From assembly GCA_028571685.1 (NCBI GenBank), contig CM053143.1, positions 143,130,829 to 143,194,828 on the forward strand: a stretch of 64,000 nucleotides of DNA. Direction: 5' to 3'. Position 1 is the first letter of the stretch. Every line of letters starts with the position of its first letter. This stretch comes from Heterohyrax brucei. Lineage: Eukaryota; Chordata; Mammalia; Hyracoidea; Procaviidae. Of this stretch, positions 1 through 42,049 are shown one piece after another. The notes beneath the pieces are model-generated. The model had not been told where the DNA came from. It ran no database searches and saw only the letters and a program-made list of their open reading frames with translations. Both the position numbers and the translations under genes were made by a program.

Positions 1-105
1 CCTGCCTGGTGACAGCACACTATTCCTCTCTGCTCCATACCTGTCTCATCCTCCCAACAGTCTCCTTTCCACTTCTCTCCACCCACTCTCCTTCCTCCAG
101 CCAGT
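1..105 (-). mobile_element. L1 3' UTR fragment
   Basis: Matches the unit seen more completely at 4660-5150, 17090-17470, 24870-25255 and 62252-62525 (gacagcacact, tctcctttcc, ctctccaccc). It continues outside the window. Confidence 0.6.
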
Positions 106-1227
106 TTTCTTTCTTTAAGTCTTTTAGGTCCCTGGTTAGACTTATTCTTAGGTACTGTGTCTTCTTGGTGACTATTGTAAAGGGTATTGATATGGTTATT
201 CCGTTTTTGATATTCATATTGTTGGTGTAGAGGAATTCAACTGATTTCTGTGTGTTTATCCTGTATCACGATACTTTGCTGAAATCTGTTCATTCCAGTA
301 GCATTCTTGTGGATTCCAAAGAGTTTTCTGTGTAATAAGATCATATACGTCATCTGTACATGAGGATACTTTTACTTCTTTCTTACCAATTTGAATGTCC
401 TTTATTTATATATTTTTTTTTAGCTTATCACTCTAGCAAGGACCTCCAGCACAATGCTGAATAACAGTGATGATAAAAGGCACCCTTGTCAGGTTCCCGT
501 TCTCAAAAAGAATGCTTTTGTCTTTCTCCATTTGGATTGATGTTAGCTGTTGACTTTGTATAAGTACCCTTTATTATCTTGAGGAATTTCCTTTCTATTC
601 CTATTTTGCTGAGAGTTTTTATCAAAAATAGGTATTAGACTTTGTCAAGTGCCCTTTCTGCAGCAATTGATAGGCTCATGTGGTTCTTTTCTTTTGTTTC
701 ATTGATGTGGTGGATTATGTTGATTGATTTTCTAATGTATTATTGTTATTTTTTATATGCTGTTGAATTCTATTGGCTAGAATTTTCTTGAGGATTTTTG
801 CATTTATGTTCATGAGGGATATTTATCTGCAGTTTTCTTTTTTACCTGGCTTTTGTATCAAGATTATACTGGCTTCACAGAATGAATTCAGCAGCGTCCC
901 TTCCTTTCCTGTGTGCTGACATAGCTTTGATAGTATTGATGTCATCTATTCCTGAAAATTTGGTAGAATTCTCTGGTGAAGCTGTCTAGGTCAGAACTTT
1001 TTTCACTGAGAGTTTTTTAATTACCTCTTCAATCTTTTGTTATGTACTTGTTTAGTTTTTCTTGTGGCAGTTACCTTTTAATTTTCTTTGTGTAGGTCTT
1101 TTATATCTATGGTAGATTTATTCTTTAGTATTTTACCTTCTTGGGGTCTATTGCAAATGGTATTGATTTGAAGATTTCCTCCTTGACATTCTTTTTGTTG
1201 GTGTAGAGGAATACAACTGATTTTTGT

Positions 1228-1740
1228 ATGAGGTCTCACAATTATGTTTGCAAACTCATCCTAGAAAAAGTGCTACATACCTCATTGCTAAATAGCACTA
1301 CAGTCACCTTCGAAGTATGCCACTTGGGAGGCTATGCACTGACGTCAGTGCCTAGTCTACTCTTCAAAGCAATTTTGGAACTCTGCCTAGAATGGCCATT
1401 GTGCACCATGGCATGATGGCAAGTTCACAAACTTAATTGTATAATTGTCTGTGAGGGAGATTTTAGCCAGTAAACAAGTGCATTGGAACACCCTCACTAG
1501 TCACCTGATCTGGATAGGTAATGTTCAAAGGAAGACATTTGGATGACATTCAGGATATCAAGGGTAATATGACATTCCTGATGGCCATTCCAGGAAGAGA
1601 GGGCCAAAATCGTGAGTGGTGGACTAGGTGCTGGTGTCAGTGCATAGCTTACTGACGGGAATACTTCGAAGGCAACTGTAGTGACACTCAGCAATGAGGT
1701 ATGTAGCACTTTTTCTAGGGTGAGTTCACACACTAATCAT
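1228..1740. mobile_element. Imperfect palindrome, probably mariner-like derived
   Basis: The left arm (about 1246-1400) and the reverse complement of the right arm (about 1580-1730) are roughly 75% alike. Shared strings include ctagaaaaagtgctacatac, ccttcgaagtat and gaatggccat. The wording resembles antisense mariner-type transposase sequence (cacctgatctgg, gacattcaggatatcaagg). Both arms derive from the same end of the element, which gives a head-to-head structure. Confidence 0.55.
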
Positions 1741-3189
1741 CAGTCCTCATATGTATTCTGTCACTTTGTTCTGGGAGTTTTACTACTGAATTCTTCTATT
1801 GCTTTGTCTGTGTATGCCTTGCCTTGGTCGAAGTTTTGCCTGATCTTCTTCCTGAACTCTTGGAAAGCTCTGTATATTAGTCTTTTGAGTTCCTAGTCAT
1901 TTCCAGTGCCCTTTCTTCTTCCAGAAGGTTATTTCCTTCTATATTTTGCTCAATTGATAGAGCCAGCTTGTCCTACTTCTTCTGTTTTTCATTTTTGACT
2001 TTAGTTAGCAGTATGATAGTATAGTTTATTTTCTTTTAAGGCAATATCAAAGACCCTAAGTTTTTTGATACATTTTATTGTGACTTAGGAACAATTTTAC
2101 AATCTATCTCGTTTTGCCATGTGACACCCAGAACTTTCACCTCTCTTCTCTTCTAACTGCTCCCCTCAACCCCGCTTCAGGGACAGTATGCTTTCCCTTT
2201 CATCCAAAATTTCCTGTGGCCTTTTGACTGAGATCTGGCACCCCTCACACAATCCTCCGAGCTCCAGAGATGAGCCTCTCGGAATGCCCTGTGTACATGT
2301 TTATGTCCAACGATTTGTTCTTCACCAGCCTCAATCTGTGTTTTGTGTAGTCCAGTTCAACATTTGTCTGGAGAGCTGGCCCTGGTTCTGGATGTGGTTT
2401 GGGGTTTGTGCTGTGTGTGGGGTTTGTTCATTATGTCATTTGATATTGATTGTTGTCCCCAAGGATCTTTAAGTTATTGTTCTTATTTATTGTATTTTTG
2501 GTTGCTGCATGCTGTATTTTGTTTCATGTTGCTTCATATGCCCAAGTAGGCTGGTCAAGTGAGCTATATTGGTTGTTGGTGTCACTGAAGCTCTCATGTC
2601 CAAATCTACGTGGTCAGAGCTCTTGGTAGGCATATGAGCTCGGTCTGTTTGCTGTTCTTGAAGGGATATGTTTAGTCACGGCACAAGTGTCTGGGGCTTT
2701 CGTCACCAAGTGTGTGATGCTAACTGTCTGTTATAGTCCTGATGGGGAATGCTTGGGGCAGGCACAGGTCTCTGGTTGTAGTGGGGAGAAACGTGTGTTG
2801 CAATGCAGGCTGTAGATGGTTGTTCCCGGGTGCCATCCTAATCCCCTGGAGTGTGTACCAAGAGAGGATAGTGCAGCTGGTCCTTGGGCCCCACGTGGCA
2901 TTCGCTGCAAGGATTAGGAGGCACCACTAGTTCTCAGATCTCTTTTGTGGGTAACGAGATACGGTATTACTACCGGCTTCAGTGCCCCTGTGTGGGTGAG
3001 CAAGGCCCCTTCCTAGGGCGTGTAGTGAGATCGAGTGTCACAGCTTTTTAGCAACTCTTGACTGCTGCAAGTGACAATGAACTTCAAGTGTATGCTCTGC
3101 TGCTTTTACACTAACGGCGGCTTGCAGTGTTGGAAACAGCCCGTAAGGGACTGAGCAGGGGTGAGGGGCACTGCAAGCCCATGGACTCT

Positions 3190-3690
3190 ATCTTAGTTAC
3201 CTAGTGCTGCTATGACAGAAATATTACAAGTAGGTAGCTTTAAAAAGAAATTTGACTTTGTCACAGTCCAGTAGACTACAAGCCCAAATTCAGGGAATCA
3301 GCTCCAGAGGAAGTCTTTCTCTGTTAGCTCTGGAGGAAGATCCTTGTCATCAATTTTCTCCTAAACTGGGAGCTTCTGAGGTACCGGGACCCCTGGTCAT
3401 TTCCAAAGGACATGTTCCGCTACCAGAAGGGCTTCTCGGTGGTATGAGATCCCCATATCTCTTGATTAGCATATTTGTTTTTATATTTCAAGAGATTGCC
3501 TCAAGGCACAATGCAGTCTTACACACTGAGTCTTTCCCACTAACACAACTGCTGTGTAATTTCCCTCATTAACATCAGAGAGTCAGGATTTATAATATAT
3601 GGGAACATCACACAATACTAGGAATTGTGGCCCAGCCAAATTGCTACACACATTTTTGGGCAGAGCACAGTTCAATCCAGAATAAACCCT
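3190..3690 (-). mobile_element. Solo LTR, MaLR-like
   Basis: Same family as 18550-19020 and 62620-63108: starts tagtgctgctatgacagaaat, contains agtccagtagactacaagcc, and ends with the cagttcaatccagaataaa side. On the minus strand it reads as a MaLR-type LTR beginning near tggattgaa. Confidence 0.65.
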
Positions 3691-4257
3691 GTATGGCAGT
3701 GAGCAGGTGAAGGGACAGGGCCCCCCAACAGAGCTGGAGCTCCTGACAGAGGAGGTGGGGCGTTGTGAATGTTGTGGGACTGATGTTGGATCCAGGTGGT
3801 TGTGGTTGAGAGGAAGCGAGTCCTCTGCTGTGAAGTTCTGGCAGAGTTGTGAAGAGTTAGGTTGTTTCTCCAGCTCAAGGTAGGATGGGAGCTTGTGCTT
3901 AACTTTTGCAGGTCTGGTGTCCCTCCTGTTTGGTTCTGAAGATGTTTGGCTGCACCCAGAGTGGTGAGCCTTGACTTGGGATGATGACACTTGCCTCAAT
4001 CTGTGTGTACTATGCAGGCTCAGCTAGCAGGGTGCCAGTGAACCTGTGATCTCTAGCTCCACATTGTCACTGCTTTGAAAATGTCTCTCCTTCCAGCTGC
4101 CACTCAGTCCAACTCTTCAACTTTGTCTTTGATGATTAGGGTTCCTAGATTGTCATATATATTCGATTCACTGCTTTTTCAGATCTTTTTTGCAACAAGA
4201 ACAATAGGAAGCATCTGATTATTCTGCTATTCCGCCATCTTGCTCTTCCCTCTCCAT

Positions 4258-4386
4258 TGGGTTTTAGTAGCTGATTTTTTAGAGGTCAGTCACCAGGACT
4301 TTCTTCCAAGGTACCTCTGGGTAGCCTTAAAGCTCCCATGTTTCAGTTAGCAGCTGAGAACTGTTTGTACCAGCTGGGGACTGTGA
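4258..4386 (-). mobile_element. AFROSINE, type with 'gtccctgggtgg' head
   Basis: Antisense of the tRNA-like SINE: cttcttccaaggtacctctggg, agttagcagctgagaactg and tttgtaccagctggggact. A separate sense tail fragment lies at 4572-4620 (gactcagaattgactcgaca). Confidence 0.7.
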
Positions 4387-4659
4387 CATTAACATATGTT
4401 TCCAAGTAGGGGTTAAAAGTGATTGTACACATTTACATTCTTACAGGGAATAAGTAAGCTTGTTCCCTACAATCCTGTCAACGGTTGGTAGTTTCACATT
4501 TTATTTTCCAATTCAATGGTTGTGAAATGGTACATTCCCTTATTGACACAAGATACTGAGCATGTTTTTGTGTGACTCAGAATTGACTCGACATCAACTG
4601 GTTTAGAGTTTTTGGGGGGAGTTATCAGTTGGTTCCTCTTCTGTGACACACTAATTTTA

Positions 4660-5150
4660 TTTTGCTCTTTTTTTTTAATTGTGATTGAGCGAAAGTGTAC
4701 AATCTAATTTAAATTTGCGTGTTCACCAATCTGCAACTCCCTCTGCTCTCCTTGCCGATGATAGCACACTCCTCCTTTCCATTCTGTACATGTCATAACC
4801 TCTTAACAATCTCCTGTCCCCTCCTCTCCACCCTCTCCACTCCTCTCTAGTAAGAGGCCAATAGGATGCTATCCTATAGACGCATAGAACCCTGAAGAGC
4901 ACATACAATATGGTCAGTCTGTGTCCCTGAGTCTAATCCATTCTTGTCTGAAGAGTTGACCTCAGTAATGATTTATGATCAGGGGCAGCATCAGGTCAAG
5001 GAGCCATGCTCCCATTGGAACCCCCAGGCCTTTGGACCAACATTTGTAGTCTTTTAGTGAAGTTCTCGGGGTGCACCCCCTTTTTTTTTCTCATGTTGCC
5101 ACTGCAACTCAGCAATGTGAGCCCCATCATAGCTGTGATTGGTGGTGGCC
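4660..5150 (-). mobile_element. L1 3' UTR, minus strand
   Basis: Begins with a poly(T) tract (antisense poly(A)), then attgtgattgagcgaaagtg, tctgctctccttgcc, gtcataacctcttaacaatc and gagttgacctcagtaatgat. This is the recurrent L1 3' end of this genome. Confidence 0.75.
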
Positions 5151-5281
5151 AGGCATTTTTTGCTCATTTTTGAATAAAGTGATTGCTTTTAAAAATTGCA
5201 CTTTAAACTGATTAATATGCATTCAGAAATATATTCTGAATATAGTTATGTGTTGTACAGTCTTCCATTTAGTGGCTTTTA

Positions 5282-6720
5282 AAAAATCTTTGTTTTTTTT
5301 TTTTTAATTTTAACTTTTTCATTGGCTATTAAGTAAAAAGTTACAATTCCAATCACTTTCTCATACAAAAACTTGCACAGACTTCTCTGTGTGACCCTGG
5401 CTGTTGTTACTCTACTGAGATAGCACACTATTCCCCTCGATCCCGTATTTCTCATACCCATTTAACTAGCTCCTGTCCTGTCTTCTCATCTTACTTCTGG
5501 ACAGGAGCTGCCCAGTTAGTCTCCTATAACTACCCAAGCCAAGAAGCCACCTATTCACCGGTGTCATTTTATCTCTTATATACCAGTTCAATCTTTGTCT
5601 AAGTCATTGACTTCCGTGGTGGTTTCAGTTCTGGGCTATTGGAGAACCCAGGAGCCATGTTCTCCAGGGAACCTCCAGTCTGTTAGACCATCAAGTTAGG
5701 TCTTTTTATTAGAGATCTAGCTTTGCACCCCACATTTCTCCTGATCTGTTAAGGACTCTGTTAGGTTCCATATAAGAGCAGTCTTTTGTGGTGGTTGGGC
5801 ACCACCCGGTTCTTCTGGTTTTGTATTGATGTAATTTCTGGTATATGTGGCCTTTCTGTGTCTTGGGCTCACACTTTCCTTGTGTTTTGGAAACTCTTCT
5901 TTCTCCTTTACTCCAGGTAGACTGAGACTCATTGATGCTTCTTAGATGACCATTTGGTAGCTTTTAAGACCCCAGTGCCACGCACTAAACTTTTTTATGT
6001 CAATTGACTTTAGATGTCCCCTGAAACAATAGTCCCCAGCCAGCTTCCCAACTGCTCTGTCCCTTGAAGTGTTTGGTTTTACTTAGAGTATTTCTTAAGC
6101 TTTGGGTTTAGTCCACTTCTGCTGGACTTCTCATCCACTGTGTGTTGTTTCTCCCTTCACCTAAAATAATTCTTGTTGATTATCTAATTAGTGAATTCCC
6201 CTCTTCCTCCTCCTTGCTATTTCCTTCATAACCGTCAAAGAATGTTTTCTTCTGAGTCCTTATAACAGTGGTCTTATACAATAATTGCTCTTTTGCAATT
6301 GACTAATTTCACTCAGCATAATGCCTTTCAGATTCTTCCATGTTAGGAGATGTTTTCCAGAGTCATCATTGTTCTTTGTCCTAGAGTGATTTTCCACTTT
6401 GTGACTATACTATAATTTATTTATCCATTCTTCCATTGATGGGCACCTAAGTTGATTCTATCTTTTTGCTGTTGTGGACAATGCTGCAATGAACATTGGT
6501 GCATGTGTCTATTTTTGTGTTAGATCTTATTTCTCTAGGATATATCCCAAGAAGTGGGATTGCTGGATCGCATAGTATCTCTATTTCTAATTTGTTAAGA
6601 AAGTGTCAAATGAATTCCCAAAGTGATTGTATCATTTTACAATGCCATCAGCAATGTATAAGTGTTCCAGTCTCTCCACATCCTCTCCAACATTTATTAT
6701 TTTGTGTTTTTTTAGATTAA
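5282..6720 (-). mobile_element. 5'-truncated L1, minus strand
   Basis: A poly(T) run at the low-coordinate end is followed by the L1 3' UTR. It then runs into ORF2-adjacent sequence (6300-6700, actaatttcactcagcataa, aatgctgcaatgaacattgg). The continuous order shows that the recurrent unit really is the L1 3' end. Confidence 0.8.
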
Positions 6721-7220
6721 TGCCAGCCTTGTTGGGTTCCTACTTCCAGTCCAGGTAGTGTGTCAGATATGAAATGAGTGCAGTGCAGAGAAGGGAGGGG
6801 GAAGTGCCGGGGAAAATAGAGAGACATTAGGCCCAAAGGAAAGTTTTAATAGGCATGCAGTGGTTAGATGCAAGCCCCTTAGCTTTTGACAATTGAGTGT
6901 TGCTTTTCACTAACTGTGGAGGTGTGAGTGACCTCTCCATTGCTCAGTTTCTCCTACTGAGGAAGATGCTCTCTGCTTCACTCACCGCACTAACTACCAC
7001 AAATCCTCCTGCAGGGTGCTGATTCCGCTGGGTCAGGTCTGGCCAGTCCTAGGTACTTGTGGACATACTCTCCTTCCCTGTTGCTCAGTCTCATTTCTCA
7101 ATTTTCCCTTTCATGTTTTAGGCTTCTAGAATGTCATATATAATTGATTCACTTGTTTTTTTTTTTTGAATCTTTGTTGTTAGAGGAATCATAGGAAGTA
7201 TCTGACTACTCTGCCAGCTT
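6721..7220 (-). mobile_element. L1 5' UTR-like fragment
   Basis: 7090-7200 repeats the wording seen at 4110-4230 (ttctagaatgtcatatataattgattcac, then a T run, then gaagtatctgactactctgcc). That match places it as another L1 5' region in minus orientation. Confidence 0.5.
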
Positions 7221-7224
7221 AGCC

Positions 7225-8260
7225 CCGTGTCTGTTGTTTTCTTTTCTCACATAGAACTTTATGTAGTATAGTCAAATTTCTCAATATTTTCCTTTATGAT
7301 CTATGCTTTTTATTTAGTATGAGACATTCGTCTGTCTCTTAAGGCAATAAAGGTAATTTGTATTTTTCTCTAAGTGTTTTAGGTCCTTGATTCATTTGAA
7401 GTGTGTGTATATGCATGTAATAAATTGATGTTAAACTCATTTTATGTAAAAATTTAGGACCATGAGTCGGATCTGACTCGACGGCACTTGGCTTGGCTTG
7501 GCTATTTTAATTTTCTCTGTCATAGTTCATTACTATGGGTATTATTTTTATATCCTTTACAATTTAGTAGAATCACAATGTAAAACTGAAGGCAATGCTT
7601 TACACAACTTTTTAAAAAAGTCTTACCCATTTTTCTATTCACTAGATACATTAAGAGTTCTGTCTTTCTGGAATCAGTTTTGGGAAATTTTGTTTCTTAG
7701 TCAATTATTCATTTCATTAAAGGTTTCAAATTTATTTGTATAGTCAAGAGAATTTATTTTTAGCTCTTTGATTATTCTTCTATGTGATTTATAATTTTAT
7801 GTAGATTTTCCCATTCACTTCTTCAGTTAATTAACAGTTTATTTCCAACCAGATTTTTAACTTAATTACTCATTGTATTGTGTTTTTGTTTTTATAATGT
7901 ATTATTTTCTTTTTTTGCTTTATTGATTGCTTCTACTGGAGCTCATTTTATACCTTCTTGAGTTAGATACTTTCGGCTTTGTTCCTTTTTGTTTATGAAT
8001 GTAACAAAACAGAATTTATTCCCCTATGTGAACTTTGTAGCAGAGATTCTGATGTATAGTGTTTTCTTGTTGTCTTTCAGATATTTTTTATTTTTTATTT
8101 AAATTTCCTAGAACTAAAGAAAAGAGAACTCTAAAGTATACTTGTTGTAGGGTCTTTTTATTTGGGGTTTGTTCTTAGTTTCCAGTTGTATTACTTTGTG
8201 CCCAGGGAATGTTGTTTGTGTTCTTTCCTCTTTGTAACTTTATAGAGACATGCACTTTGT
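7225..8260 (-). mobile_element. Old L1/HAL1-like ORF2 remnant
   Basis: AT-rich sequence with antisense L1 ORF2 phrases (tttaggtccttgattcatttga, gtgcccagggaatgtt). It is heavily decayed, so only the class is supported. A SINE tail fragment (gagtcggatctgactcgacgg) sits at 7460-7502. Confidence 0.5.
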
Positions 8261-9120
8261 ATACCATTTCGTTATATGCATGTGATATATATTTATACAT
8301 GTGTGTATATAGTATATACATACGTACCATACATAAGACTTTGTTAAAAGTGTTTTTTGTATCTTGTGTCCCTTAAAATTTATAGCACAATAGCTTGTAC
8401 ACTAAGAATGAATTGAAGTTTGAAACTTGGCTTAATGTGTTAAGTTCATCTTAAGGGTCAGATCATGCTGTTTGGACAATGCAGTCCCTAAGCAACTAAT
8501 CAGCACTTCATAAGTATAAACTTTCACGGGCTTGACAAGATTCAAGCATATTTGTAAAGCTGAATCTTGTCACAGTATGAAAAAAAAAACAAAGTCTAAC
8601 TTTGAAAATTAATTAAAAAACATATCAAAGCCTTATTGGAGTTTCCCACGGATTGTCAAAGGAGATCCATTTCACAACCTAACATATAAAACTTTCTGTA
8701 ATATTATTTCCTGCCATTTCTGTTTTTCACCTCTCCCAGACTCTGTCTCCTAAAATGTACTGCTAGCTTTCCTCTCCAGGGTCTCCTGGATCTATTCTCA
8801 TGCATCTATTTTCCCACTCTTTGCTTTTCCAGATGTATTTTCTCCCCCATCCCGATTTGTTACATTGCTTCTCTTCTTTCAAAGTATAATGTTGTCAGTC
8901 TTTTTCAGAGTTTTTCCTACCCATCAGTGATTTCCATCAATTATCCTGATCAACATAACAAAAATAACAAAGTGGTAGCATATAAGATTGTTAAATAAAG
9001 AAATTACAAAGAAAAATTAGGAAGAGGGTTTAAAATACTCATGCATTATAAATTGTTATACAGGTGTGACTTCTAAACCCACAAAAGAGAAAAAAATGTA
9101 CATGTAAAAGTAATTTTAAT
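8261..9120. other. AT-rich intronic sequence, nothing identified
   Basis: No coding potential or clear repeat boundary seen. It lies just upstream of the first TXK exon in the window. Confidence 0.4.
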
Positions 9121-9124
9121 GTTT

Positions 9125-9190
9125 TATAGTAGGTCCTATAGGGTCACTATGAGTCAGAATCAACTTGACGGTGGGTTTGGTATTTTGTCT
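9125..9190 (+). mobile_element. AFROSINE 3' fragment
   Basis: cctatagggtcactatgagtc, aatcaacttgacgg and gggtttggtat are the standard AFROSINE 3' end. Confidence 0.75.
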
Positions 9191-9286
9191 TTTACAGTAG
9201 GTCAATATAACTTTATTTTTTATTGTTGAGTTGGTTTGTCTTTCTAACAAGGAATAAATATGTACAATGAATGAATTATTTTGCAG

Positions 9287-38928
<29,642 letters not shown>

Positions 38929-39905
38929 CCTGGAACAGAATGTCAACTTGGAAGGACAGGGTGCTAAGCTGCCACAAGAGTGAACGCTGCATGTTGTCAT
39001 TGATGGTGGATATTTTGCTTTACGTTTGTCAACTCTTGAATACAGTGCAAAGATGGCAAGCATTTCAGACTTTCTTCAGTTTAAGAGTATTCTGACAACA
39101 GCTTTCCTGTGTGTGTTTGAGAGAGGCTTTTTAAGCTCTTTTTCTCTGTAGTGTTTTTCACGTCCCGTATGTGAAGAAGGAGACCCTGGTGGTATGGTGG
39201 CTTAAGTGCTGTGTCTGCTAACCTGAAGGTCAGCAGTTCCAATCCACCAGGCTCTCCTTGGAAGCTCTATGCGGCAGTTTTACTCTGACATTTGCCATCA
39301 CTATGAGTCGGACCCAGCTCGACGGCAGTGGGTTTTGGAATGTGGGGAAGGGAAAAAGACTCCAGAGAAGGCTTCACAGTGATGGATCTTCATGGTAATA
39401 GCCCTGAAAGCCCCTATGGATTCGTGAGGAACTGATCCTATACAAGGTGAAGAAATTTCTTTCCAGAGGCAGAATGACATTTACCTCAGTAGTCTGCAAT
39501 GAAAAGCAATTCTTTGAGCTTGTGGAATAAAGGACCCTCCTCTCCAGAATTCCATGCTTTATGAGCTGTACAGTCTTCACAGAAGATACACCTTTACCTG
39601 TGGTATGAACTTGAGCATCCCAGAACTGTCTTTTACAGCCTCCCCGTACATTATCTGACAAACATGCTGTTTTGCACACTTCTGATTTTTGAGCCAGGGT
39701 CTTATATCCTAATTCTAAATACAGTTACAGGAGATAACAAAAGTTCTGCTTGAACAGATCCTGGTGACATTCCTTTTTCCAGTGATATGAATGGTCAAGA
39801 GTCATTCAGAACCTGCATTTCATTTCTGAGATTTCACATTCTGTACATGTGAGACTGAACAATTTAAAAAGCCTTATTCTTTCATTAAAAGTACCTCCTG
39901 TACCT
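38929..39905 (+). other. TXK: TXK 3' UTR (approximate end)
   Basis: Sequence after the TXK stop. Candidate polyadenylation signals are AATAAA at 39526-39531 and ATTAAA at 39884-39889, the latter followed within about 30 bp by TG/T-rich sequence. An AFROSINE occupies 39179-39337. The true cleavage site cannot be fixed without transcript data. Confidence 0.6.
39179..39337 (+). mobile_element. AFROSINE in TXK 3' UTR
   Basis: gagaccctggtggtatggtgg, ctgctaacctgaaggtcag, ctccttggaagctctatgcg and atgagtcggacccagctcga. Confidence 0.92.
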
Positions 39906-41055
39906 TTCTGGAAAATGATTTATTCTTTCTACAAACCAATATAGCTAAATGCTCTTTGTGTTCTTTATGTACAACTGTTATTACTAAAGTCAGTAGTTTT
40001 GAATTCAAGATGAAACAACCAACAGTGACGATTAAATGTTAATTTCTCATCCGCAGATTATAGAAATGATTAGAAAGTGATCTTTATCATGTTGTGTACT
40101 TTAGAATCACAAGAGGAAGGAAAGCTCCACAGAGAGCACAAGTGTAATCACCATGAGGTTAAACAATGGAAGTCTATTACGTGTATGTTGTCCCATCCTA
40201 CATCCCGGTTCTGGGGTTACGTATTTTATGATTGCCATTAGCTTGTAAATTTCTGGCTGTCAGTGCCTGGACTTTTAAGACATATTTCCCTGCTCCCAAA
40301 ATGGTACTTTTGAATACTAATAATACTCAGTAAATGTGCACTGATGTAATGAACATCTGGTATAAGAAGAGACCTTATCAGTCCCGTGGTGGTCTCATGC
40401 TGCGGGCTGCTAGGAATGTGCTGTCCCACCTATTGCTAGGCTGATACTTCCGCATACAGGTCTAGGCCTTTCCTGGATATGGCAGAGCCTCTGGGAATGC
40501 CTGACCTTTGCCTCCTTCTCTTTCCTGTTACCTCGTGCCTTGCTGCTGATACTTCTGCCTACGGGTCAGCCAGTCATGAAATGCCCGATACCATTGTAGC
40601 CATTTTTGGCAGAATAGACTGCCCTGCCAACTTCCTGATTATAGCCCCATAAAGTTTCCTATAGAGGAACGGTGGCCATTGTCCTCCATCAGAGGCTCTG
40701 GTCCCACCTGGCCTCACCTGATAATCTGTGTGATGTGTTTCTTGTGTGAGTGAGTTTTTCCATCCCGTTTCCTGTCTTCCTCAGACCCGGGCCTTTTCCA
40801 TCGCTGGTCACTGGAGTGCCGGATGCAGCAGTCTGAGAAATAGTTCCTTGAGATACTTGGTGTTTTTGAGATTGTCATACACCTTCCGCTCATGAGTCTA
40901 AATGTGGTAAGCTGAGACAGAGAACTCTTGCAACTAGACTTTAGTTCAAATAAGATGTAAGAAAGAAGTCTAGCTCAAGAGGACATGAACAAAAAGCTTA
41001 GGAAAGCGAGGTTAATGTCACACCATATGAAATGGTGTAATATTAATATATGCAG
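39906..41055. other. Intergenic; possible unclassified LTR at 40380-40900
   Basis: 40440 (gctgatacttccgcatacagg) and 40548 (gctgatacttctgcctacggg) are direct repeats 108 bp apart in a GC-richer block that also has a cataaag box. The block could be an LTR U3. I cannot classify it. Confidence 0.35.
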
Positions 41056-41059
41056 TAGG

Positions 41060-41505
41060 GTACTGCTGTGGGTTGAATTGTTTCCTTCAAAAGATGTTAA
41101 AGTCCTAATACCTGGTACCTGTACATGTGAACTTGTTTAGACATAGAGTCTCTGAAGATATTATTAGTTAATGGAGTAGGGTGAGTCCAAAGCCAATATA
41201 ACTGATATCCTTAAAAGAAATAAAAGGCCCACAGAGATACACAGAGAAACAGCCATGTGAAGATGGGGACAGAGATCAGGGTGGTGCATCTACAAAACCA
41301 AGGAATGCCACGGATTTTCAGGAACCACCAGAAGCTGGCAAGAGACAGGAAAATATCTTCCCTTAGTACCTCAAAAGAGAGGATGGTCCAGTCTATGGTA
41401 TCTCTGTTTCAGACTTCTAGCCTCTAGGGCTATTAGTCAATAAGTTGTTACAAACCACCTAATTTGTGGTTCTTTGTTACAGGAGACCTAGGAAACTAGT
41501 GTTTT
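41060..41505 (+). mobile_element. MLT1-type MaLR LTR
   Basis: gggttgaattgtttccttca, gttaaagtcctaatacctgg, gatgcatctacaaaacca-like gtgcatctacaaaacc, cagacttctagcctctaggg and ggagacctaggaaactagtg follow MLT1 end to end. Confidence 0.85.
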
Positions 41506-41768
41506 GTGCTTTTGTCAGGCTTTGCTCAACTTGAAAGCTCCAACCCCTCAAGAAAGAGAAAACCAAACAAAAAATTCACTGAAAAAGTAGGGCTGATTAC
41601 AGAGCATCAGCTCTCACTGTGGATACCGGGAAGGGAGACTGAGTACAGAGTGAAGAGCGCCGAGGGATAAATAATAGTTCCTGGGAGTCGCTATGGCAGC
41701 AGCAGGCGCATCTCAGACGTGTACTGGAGGTTTGCACACTTCCGGAAAGTTTGACAGTGAGGCACGGC
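41506..41768. other. Intergenic, nothing identified
   Basis: No gene or repeat recognised. Confidence 0.4.
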
Positions 41769-41965
41769 AAGGAGCCCTCGTGGTGCAGTGATTAAGCGCT
41801 ATGCTGCTAACCAAAAGGTCAGCAGTTGGAACCCACACAGCAGGTCCAGGGCAGGATAGAAAAAAGTTAGAAATCTGTTCCCCTGGAGAGTACAGCCTAG
41901 GAAGCCCTATTAGGTAGCTCCATTCTGTCATATAGGATTGCCATAAATTGGAACTGACTTGATGT
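41769..41965 (+). mobile_element. AFROSINE, long type
   Basis: ggagccctcgtggtgcagtg, gctatgctgctaaccaaaag and gccataaattggaactgact. Confidence 0.92.
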
Positions 41966-42049
41966 CACCTAAAAAAAACAAGACCACTTAATGTGTGAAC
42001 TTTGAACATCTACAAACAGAGATTCAGCATTCACTATCTAGGGAGAGAA

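Larger units (their letters stand above)
106..4250 (-). mobile_element. L1 remnants (ORF2, ORF1 and 5' UTR pieces)
   Basis: The sequence is rich in L1 ORF2 antisense signatures (for example 640-900, tgatgtggtggattatgttgattg). About 1740-2100 is ORF1-like. About 3690-4250 resembles an L1 5' UTR, ending near ccatcttgctcttcc (antisense of an 'aagatggcgga' start). 130-256 and 1095-1230 are diverged copies of the same L1 stretch, so at least two L1 fragments are abutted. A palindromic element (1228-1740) and a solo LTR (3190-3690) interrupt them. All ORFs here are decayed. Confidence 0.7.

Noticed and set aside
3583-3999. 138-residue minus-strand frame
   Set aside because: It spans the LTR edge and L1 5' UTR. 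No domain or splice context.
1-9286. Upstream TXK exons (SH3, start of SH2)
   Set aside because: I searched by eye for the SH2 start (Trp-Tyr-His…) and found only L1, LTR and SINE sequence.
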